From Spirochaetales bacterium (GTDB lineage Bacteria; Spirochaetota; Spirochaetia; JAGLYY01), in contig JAGLYY010000026.1 in assembly GCA_023131935.1 (NCBI GenBank), positions 1-9,918 on the forward strand: DNA of 9,918 nt. Reading direction: 5' to 3'. The notes below the pieces were generated by a model, which was not told where the DNA came from, did no database searches, and saw only the letters and a list, made by a program, of their open reading frames with translations. How positions within the stretch are numbered: the stretch's first letter is position 1; every line of letters starts with the position of its first letter. Made by a program: the position numbers and the translations under genes. This document shows, piece by piece, positions 6,478-9,918 of the stretch.

Positions 6478-6942
6478 ATGACCGGTCCCAAAATGCAACA
6501 GTTCTATACTTCCATGTTAAAACAGGAAATGAACCAAAGAGCAGTATTGTTCAGAAAACTGGTGGAAGCATACGGCGATAAAGTCCTTGATATTGTGGAA
6601 GAAAATGTAATTGAGCAGACCGTGGAGAAACTTCAGCAGGCGAAACTGCCAGATAGGGACCTGAACACAGTTATGGAAATCCTCTGGAACCAGATGGGAG
6701 ACCTGGCCGAATTTACGGTAGAAGAAAGCACCCCTGAGTTTTTGCGGATCAAGGTTACCAGATGTTTATTCGCGGACGAGATGAGAATGCTGAACGCGGC
6801 GGGCATTGGTTTCGCCTTTTACTGCTCCTATGACCATGGATTCTGCCAGGGACTTAATCCCGACATTAGATTCACCCGAACGAAAACGCTGATGCAAGGA
6901 GATGATTTCTGCGATCATACGTATGAACTGAAAACACGTTGA
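6478..6942 (+). CDS. L-2-amino-thiazoline-4-carboxylic acid hydrolase family protein
   Basis: This 154-residue protein looks like the ATC hydrolase family, named for the Pseudomonas enzyme that opens L-2-amino-thiazoline-4-carboxylate on the way to cysteine. Many members lie in other contexts and are uncharacterised. The C-terminal half carries the recognisable blocks: ADEMRMLNAAGIGFAFYCSYD at about 99-119, NPDIRFTRTKTLMQGDD at 127-143 and CDHTYEL at 145-151. Cysteines at 96, 116, 123 and 145 and the Asp146-His147 pair are candidate active-site or metal-binding residues. The N-terminal 80 residues are helical and variable. The product has no signal peptide and should be cytosolic. Composition is nearer to uvrB than to the abiE genes, so this may be a resident gene. 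No metabolic neighbours support a substrate, so the exact reaction is open. Confidence 0.8.
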   Translation: MTGPKMQQFYTSMLKQEMNQRAVLFRKLVEAYGDKVLDIVEENVIEQTVEKLQQAKLPDRDLNTVMEILWNQMGDLAEFTVEESTPEFLRIKVTRCLFADEMRMLNAAGIGFAFYCSYDHGFCQGLNPDIRFTRTKTLMQGDDFCDHTYELKTR

Positions 6943-6964
6943 ATGGAAGGGAAAAACAGATCAC

Positions 6965-7927
6965 TTAAGGGTCCGCTTTAAAGAGCAGAAAGTCTACCGG
7001 CCCCCCGGAGATATGGGGGTGGAAGGAACTGCTGCTTCCAAGAGGATTCCAGTACTGTTCAATTCCCGCAACAGTGTAGGCGTAGGCTTCCAAGAGGGTG
7101 ATGTAACCGTCTTCATCCAGGTCGCCATTGGTTGCAGCCTCAAGGAAGAAATAGGTGAATATACCATGGCCATATCCTCCTGCCTCCCAGGAAGATTCCT
7201 GTTCTCCGGCAGCAGAAAGAACGATTGCTTCGTCCGCTGGAATATCGGCCCCTGTCGAATCGGGAAACCGGAGGTAGAGATTGAAGGCTTCAGAGAAGAG
7301 TCCTGTATCGAGCTCTCCGGTGTAATCTCCCGGGACACCATCCACATCGGCACTGTCTCCGATGAATCCGCCGGAATGGCAGGAATCCATGATAATGATT
7401 TTCTTTTTTGCCGGTATTTTTTTTAGAAATTCTCGAAGTTCATCATCAGAAATGGCAAGATCAAGATGCCAAGAAGTACCATCAAAGGAGCCGAGGGGGA
7501 GTATCCACTCATCACCATATTGCTGACTCGAGGGTTCATCAACGGATTGCGTTGCAGTATAACATCCATGTCCGGAAAAGTAGAAGATGAATGTGGCGTC
7601 TTCATTAATAGTGCTTAAAGAAGCGATATCTATAAGTAATTGTTCTTTTGTTGGTGGTTCAGGCGTGTCGTAATCTGGCCCATCGGCGCTATTCCCCTCT
7701 GTACGGAGCAATACCTCATAATCAGCTGAAGATAACATATTAGCAACATCCACAGCGTCATTGTCTGTATAGGTGAGATTCGGGGATACTCCCTCATTTT
7801 CTGATGAGTTATACAATGACACCCCATACACCAGAGCGTACCCTTTCGGCATCTCTACATTGAAGTTGCAGGACGCAAGGGAAAACGAAGCCGTGATAAG
7901 TATTAAGGGAATGATGTATCTTCTCAT
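6965..7927 (-). CDS. Lipoprotein caspase-like cysteine peptidase (clan CD, C14-like) with an EF-hand-like loop
   Basis: Numbering is from the ATG at 7927 (320 residues). Residues 1-20 form a lipoprotein signal peptide, MRRYIIPLILITASFSLASC, with the lipid-bearing Cys at 20, so the enzyme is predicted to be anchored outside the inner membrane. The caspase fold follows: strand ALVYGVSLY (31-39), TDNDAVDVANML (54-65), catalytic His120 in FYFSGHG, and catalytic Cys183 in IIIMDSCHSGGF. VLSAAGEQESSWEA (236-249) and GIFTYFFLEA (255-264) are typical of bacterial caspases and metacaspases. Residues 269-280 (DLDEDGYITLLE) fit a full 12-position EF-hand calcium loop with Asp at 1, 3 and 5, Gly at 6 and Glu at 12. 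It converges on the ATC hydrolase gene, 22 bp apart. A GTG at 7948, with AAGGG 5 bases upstream, is an alternative start adding MTYLLYI. The substrate is unknown. Confidence 0.87.
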   Translation of the reverse strand: MRRYIIPLILITASFSLASCNFNVEMPKGYALVYGVSLYNSSENEGVSPNLTYTDNDAVDVANMLSSADYEVLLRTEGNSADGPDYDTPEPPTKEQLLIDIASLSTINEDATFIFYFSGHGCYTATQSVDEPSSQQYGDEWILPLGSFDGTSWHLDLAISDDELREFLKKIPAKKKIIIMDSCHSGGFIGDSADVDGVPGDYTGELDTGLFSEAFNLYLRFPDSTGADIPADEAIVLSAAGEQESSWEAGGYGHGIFTYFFLEAATNGDLDEDGYITLLEAYAYTVAGIEQYWNPLGSSSSFHPHISGGPVDFLLFKADP

Positions 7928-7954
7928 AATGTATAACAAATATGTCACATAGAC

Positions 7955-7969
7955 CCTTGAAATTCAAGG
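7955..7969. promoter_or_regulatory. Perfect 15-bp palindrome overlapping the caspase-gene ribosome-binding site
   Basis: CCTTGAA-A-TTCAAGG is a perfect inverted repeat with 7-bp arms around one base. On the minus strand its end forms the AAGGG that would serve the GTG start at 7948. It could be a repressor site, or in RNA a 5-bp stem with a 5-base loop that hides the ribosome-binding site. Chance occurrence is possible but unlikely at this length and position. Confidence 0.5.
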
Positions 7970-7992
7970 ATTCAATAATAATTTGCTGTGAT

Positions 7993-8034
7993 ACTATAAA
8001 TCACTTGACAAATAGTACTTTAAATAACACTATT
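7993..8034 (+). promoter_or_regulatory. Probable promoter and operator of the Phd/YefM-RelE module
   Basis: TTGACA at 8005-8010 is a perfect -35 box; CACTAT at 8028-8033, 17 bases on, is a poor -10 box. Three related half-sites surround it: ACTAT (7993-7997), AATAGT (8011-8016) and ACTATT (8029-8034), the last two exact inverted copies. They cover the spacer and -10 box, as expected for the binding of Phd/YefM antitoxin dimers that repress their own operon. AGAGG at 8040-8044 is the ribosome-binding site for the ATG at 8053. Confidence 0.6.
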
Positions 8035-8052
8035 GATACAGAGGTTAATAAC

Positions 8053-8310
8053 ATGAATAATATAGTCACTGCAAATGATCTGAAAACCAGGGGGGTCTCT
8101 ATCATAGATGAAATTACTTCGGATTGTGAAGAAGCCGTAATTACAGTACGCGGGGAACATAAATATATTGTTCTTACCCTGGCTGAATACAATCATCTTA
8201 GAGAATGTGAGCTTGAAGCGGCAATTATCGAATCGGAAAAGGATATAAAAGATGGAAGATATGTAAAAGAATCCGTTGAAGATCATATAAAGAGAATTAC
8301 CAGTGCCTGA
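8053..8310 (+). CDS. Phd/YefM-type antitoxin
   Basis: The 85-residue product begins MNNIVTANDLKTRGVSIIDE and continues through EEAVITVRGEHKYIVLTLAEYNHL. This is the Phd/YefM layout: an N-terminal DNA-binding half with the xITxRGxxxxVLxxxEY core, then a long helix (about 47-64, ECELEAAIIESEKDIKDG) and a flexible acidic tail KESVEDHIKRI that normally wraps the toxin. It should neutralise the RelE-like toxin encoded just downstream (8-bp overlap) and repress the operon at the ACTAT/ATAGT sites. The start is the ATG at 8053, because it has AGAGG 8 bases upstream and gives the normal family length. The same frame is open from an ATG at 7942, but that lies upstream of the predicted promoter. The gene is AT-rich and divergent from the caspase gene. 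Confidence 0.88.
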   Translation: MNNIVTANDLKTRGVSIIDEITSDCEEAVITVRGEHKYIVLTLAEYNHLRECELEAAIIESEKDIKDGRYVKESVEDHIKRITSA

Positions 8311-8578
8311 AATTATATATACTGAAAGCTATATTAAAAAAGCAAAGATTTTTTTCAGGAAACACCCGGATTTACTGAAACGATACGGGAAAACGCTGAA
8401 GTTGTTAGAAATCAATCCCACTCATCCATCTTTACGTCTTCATAGGTTGGAAGGAAAACATGAAGGTTTATACAGTGTTTCGATAAGCATGAATTATAGA
8501 ATCAGCATAGAGTTTATCGTAAAAAAAGATTCAATTATCCTGATAAATGTAGGATCTCATGATGAAGTATACCGTTGA
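8303..8578 (+). CDS. RelE/YafQ/StbE-like toxin (predicted mRNA interferase)
   Basis: The 91 residues have the RelE/ParE fold pattern. Helices IKKAKIFFRKHPDLLKRYGKTLKLL (about 11-35) precede the beta-sheet with LRLHRLEGKHEGLYSVSI (45-62), YRISIEFIVKK (65-75) and IILINVGSHDEVYR (78-91). The terminal GSHDEVY is the hallmark of the RelE/StbE and YafQ subgroup, whose His (His87 here) and nearby Arg (46 and 66 are candidates) cut mRNA on the ribosome. The start is GTG at 8303, overlapping the antitoxin stop by 8 bp, so translation is probably coupled to and weaker than that of the antitoxin. All key parts are present and the pair looks intact. A ParE-like gyrase inhibitor is the alternative, but the GSHDEVY ending favours an RNase. 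Confidence 0.88.
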   Translation: MPEIIYTESYIKKAKIFFRKHPDLLKRYGKTLKLLEINPTHPSLRLHRLEGKHEGLYSVSISMNYRISIEFIVKKDSIILINVGSHDEVYR

Positions 8579-8609
8579 AGTGCTCGATATCGTTTGAAAT
8601 GTGCGGTCC

Positions 8610-9203
8610 CTAAAAACCCATATTTATCGAAAATTCTAACCCGATGTTCAGGTTGAAGTCTGTATCGCGGCGGAAATCCCAGGAGAGGGGCAGGACTCCA
8701 CGGAGGAAGAAGGGAAAGGATTCTCCCGCGGTTAAATGATAATCCATTAAAGGGCCGGCGATAATCGATGGATAGAAGAAATATTGATCAGTTAGATCAT
8801 ATCTTGCGAATGTCCCGGAACCTCCCGCGAGAATTCCGAAGGAGAGGCTTTGCGATGGAGCAGGTAATATCGTGCTGCCGGAAGGGGGGTATAGAAGAAA
8901 CTCGAGATATCCCTTCAGCGAGCCGCCGTAAAAACTGCGGAAGTAATATCCGAGTGAATAGGAAGATTTACTACGGAAAAGACCTTCCCCGAGGATCCGG
9001 ATGCCGAAATTCCGGGTTGGGTGGATAAGAAAGCCGCCAAAATAACGAAAATCCCCCTGGATTTTCCCCCCGGAGAATCGGGGATCTGATACAATAGCTA
9101 AGCCGCTGCTCCCCCCGATACTCATTGTGATCAATTTGTATTGACCCATGAGCGGGAAAGGGAGTAAGAAAAGAATAAGAAATATTAGACTCCGGGGTTT
9201 CAC
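8610..9203 (-). CDS. Small outer-membrane beta-barrel protein, function unknown
   Basis: From the GTG at 9203 the product has 197 residues. It begins with a signal peptide, MKPRSLIFLILFLLPFPLMG, with probable cleavage before Gln21. The mature part is rich in Gly, Ser, Tyr and Phe, with alternating polar and hydrophobic segments such as FRYFGGFLIH, FGIRILGEGLF, SYSLGYYFRSFY, LSFGILAGGSG and FNLNIGLEFSINMGF. The last ends in Phe, the usual signal for outer-membrane barrel assembly. The length suggests an 8- to 10-stranded barrel. I recognise no specific family. An upstream TTG at 9239 would add 12 residues but has no ribosome-binding site. AGGAG at about 9221 is 14 bases from the GTG, a long gap; a CTG at 9209 would be better spaced. 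The gene diverges from the lipoprotein gene at 9246. Confidence 0.72.
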   Translation of the reverse strand: MKPRSLIFLILFLLPFPLMGQYKLITMSIGGSSGLAIVSDPRFSGGKIQGDFRYFGGFLIHPTRNFGIRILGEGLFRSKSSYSLGYYFRSFYGGSLKGYLEFLLYPPSGSTILPAPSQSLSFGILAGGSGTFARYDLTDQYFFYPSIIAGPLMDYHLTAGESFPFFLRGVLPLSWDFRRDTDFNLNIGLEFSINMGF

Positions 9204-9245
9204 GGTCAGTATATTGACTCCTATCCGGGAGATTTTCAAGGAATT

Positions 9246-9629
9246 ATGAGGAATTATTACAATTTATTCACTTTTATCCTACTGTTATCTCTTTTTTCCG
9301 CGGCTTGCGAGAAAACCAGGGAATATCCGGAGATAAATCTGCCCTCTACATCGGTACTTTCGATTGAAACGAATTGGGGGGTAGTTAACTCGAGCCACCT
9401 AAGGTTGAGGGAGAAACCCCGAAAAGATGCTTCGCCCGTGGCTTTGCTCTATAGAGGGTTTGTAATCGAAATTACTTCCCGGACTCAAAGTCTTTCGGAA
9501 ATTGAAGGAAAAAGCGATTACTGGTACCACATAAATTATGATGGTTTAACGGGATGGGTTTTCGGAGGATATCTGGATATCTTCGACTCGAAGGATGAAG
9601 CAAATAGAGCTGCCCGGAGATTGAACTGA
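9246..9629 (+). CDS. Lipoprotein with a bacterial SH3 domain
   Basis: This is a 127-residue predicted lipoprotein. The signal peptide is MRNYYNLFTFILLLSLFSAAC, with the lipobox SAAC and lipidated Cys21. Residues about 44-112 form an SH3b-like domain: WGVVNSSHLRLREKPRKDASPVALLYRG matches the common LRLRxxPsxxSxVxxxLxxG opening, and WYHINYDGLTGWVFGGYLDIF matches the W(Y/V)xVxxxxGxxGWVxxxYL close. Such domains bind peptidoglycan or surface ligands, so an envelope role is likely. The C-terminal charged tail is short. AAGGA lies 3 bases before the ATG, closer than ideal, and GGGAGA lies farther upstream. The stop overlaps the start of the next gene by one base (TGATG), so the two are probably one operon. 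Confidence 0.87.
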   Translation: MRNYYNLFTFILLLSLFSAACEKTREYPEINLPSTSVLSIETNWGVVNSSHLRLREKPRKDASPVALLYRGFVIEITSRTQSLSEIEGKSDYWYHINYDGLTGWVFGGYLDIFDSKDEANRAARRLN

Positions 9630-9918
9630 TGCAGGTTATCCTTACATACCTCCCCTTTGTGTTACCCCCTCTTCTTGGCGCGGTTATTGGATATGTTACC
9701 AACGCCATCGCAATCAGGATGCTCTTCCGTCCTCACCGGGAAATCAGGATCCTCGGGGTTAAACTGCCTTTAACCCCCGGAATCATTCCGAAACAGCGTT
9801 ACGATCTTGCCGAGAGTCTTGGTAAGATGGTTTCCCGGGAACTGCTTACCGCCGATGCCATCAGTTCTCATCTTGAAAATCCGGAATTAAGAAGTAATAT
9901 TCAGAGCACTATTAAAAA
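9629..9918 (+). CDS. DUF445 membrane protein, N-terminal part (runs off the window)
   Basis: The first 96 codons read as the N terminus of a DUF445 (YheB-like) protein. Residues 2-29 are a hydrophobic membrane segment with the family signature LLGAVIGYVTNAIAIRMLFRP (15-35), followed by LGVKLPLTPGIIPKQRYDLAESLGKMV (42-68) and the start of the helical domain. Other members are about 200-450 residues and are thought to sit at the membrane with a long helical soluble part. Their biochemical role is not established, although Bacillus YheB and relatives have been linked to spores or the envelope. The ATG at 9629 overlaps the lipoprotein stop by one base. GGAG at 9616-9619 is the likely ribosome-binding site. 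The 3' end is missing only because the window ends. Confidence 0.9.
   Translation, partial: MQVILTYLPFVLPPLLGAVIGYVTNAIAIRMLFRPHREIRILGVKLPLTPGIIPKQRYDLAESLGKMVSRELLTADAISSHLENPELRSNIQSTIK

Noticed and set aside
7013..7426. A 137-codon plus-strand frame opposite the caspase gene
   Set aside because: It is a shadow of the caspase coding sequence, whose catalytic motifs and signal peptide are clear on the other strand.
1..9918. CRISPR arrays, tRNA or rRNA genes, intact insertion sequences
   Set aside because: I saw no regularly spaced repeats, no tRNA-like cloverleaf with a CCA end, no rRNA sequence and no transposase or terminal inverted repeats on either strand.

Overview
The window reads as bacterial chromosome, most likely from a free-living or anaerobic spirochaete. 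That is an inference from gene style: an HtrA protease next to uvrB, Sec lipoproteins with short SxxC lipoboxes, a small Phe-terminated outer-membrane barrel and a DUF445 protein. No rRNA or other taxonomic marker is present, so the assignment is weak. Housekeeping genes (315-3531 and 8610 onward) have mid GC. The toxin-antitoxin genes are clearly AT-richer: one sampled 60-base line in abiEi is about 28% GC, against about 52% for a line in uvrB.

Layout. At the left edge is the start of a leftward membrane-protein gene (1-131). It runs head-to-head into a short remnant of a ComM/YifB-type Mg-chelatase-like gene (130-318). The remnant overlaps the start of a membrane-anchored HtrA/DegP-like serine protease (315-1538), followed 4 bp later by uvrB (1543-3531).

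From 3532 to about 8600 lies an accessory stretch with three toxin-antitoxin modules of three kinds: brnT/brnA (3677-4259, type II, toxin first), abiEi/abiEii (4500-6396, type IV, with a long toxin) and a Phd/YefM-RelE pair (8053-8578, type II, antitoxin first). In each pair the genes overlap by 8-11 bp, and a promoter-like sequence with nearby inverted repeats precedes the first gene. Between the second and third modules are two genes of more core-like composition: an L-2-amino-thiazoline-4-carboxylate hydrolase family protein (6478-6942) and, convergent to it, a lipoprotein caspase-like peptidase with an EF-hand-like calcium loop (6965-7927).

The right end returns to envelope genes: a small outer-membrane barrel protein (complement 8610-9203), divergent from an SH3-domain lipoprotein (9246-9629) that overlaps the start of a DUF445 membrane protein cut off by the window edge (9629-9918).

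How they work together. htrA and uvrB look co-transcribed but act separately, in envelope proteolysis and nucleotide-excision repair. The TA modules look like independent, self-regulated insertions. Nothing proves one new multi-gene system. The parts most worth following up are the AbiEii-like toxin with an extra C-terminal region of about 125 residues, the surface-anchored caspase-like lipoprotein whose ribosome-binding site lies in a perfect palindrome, and the structured spacer at 4260-4499.
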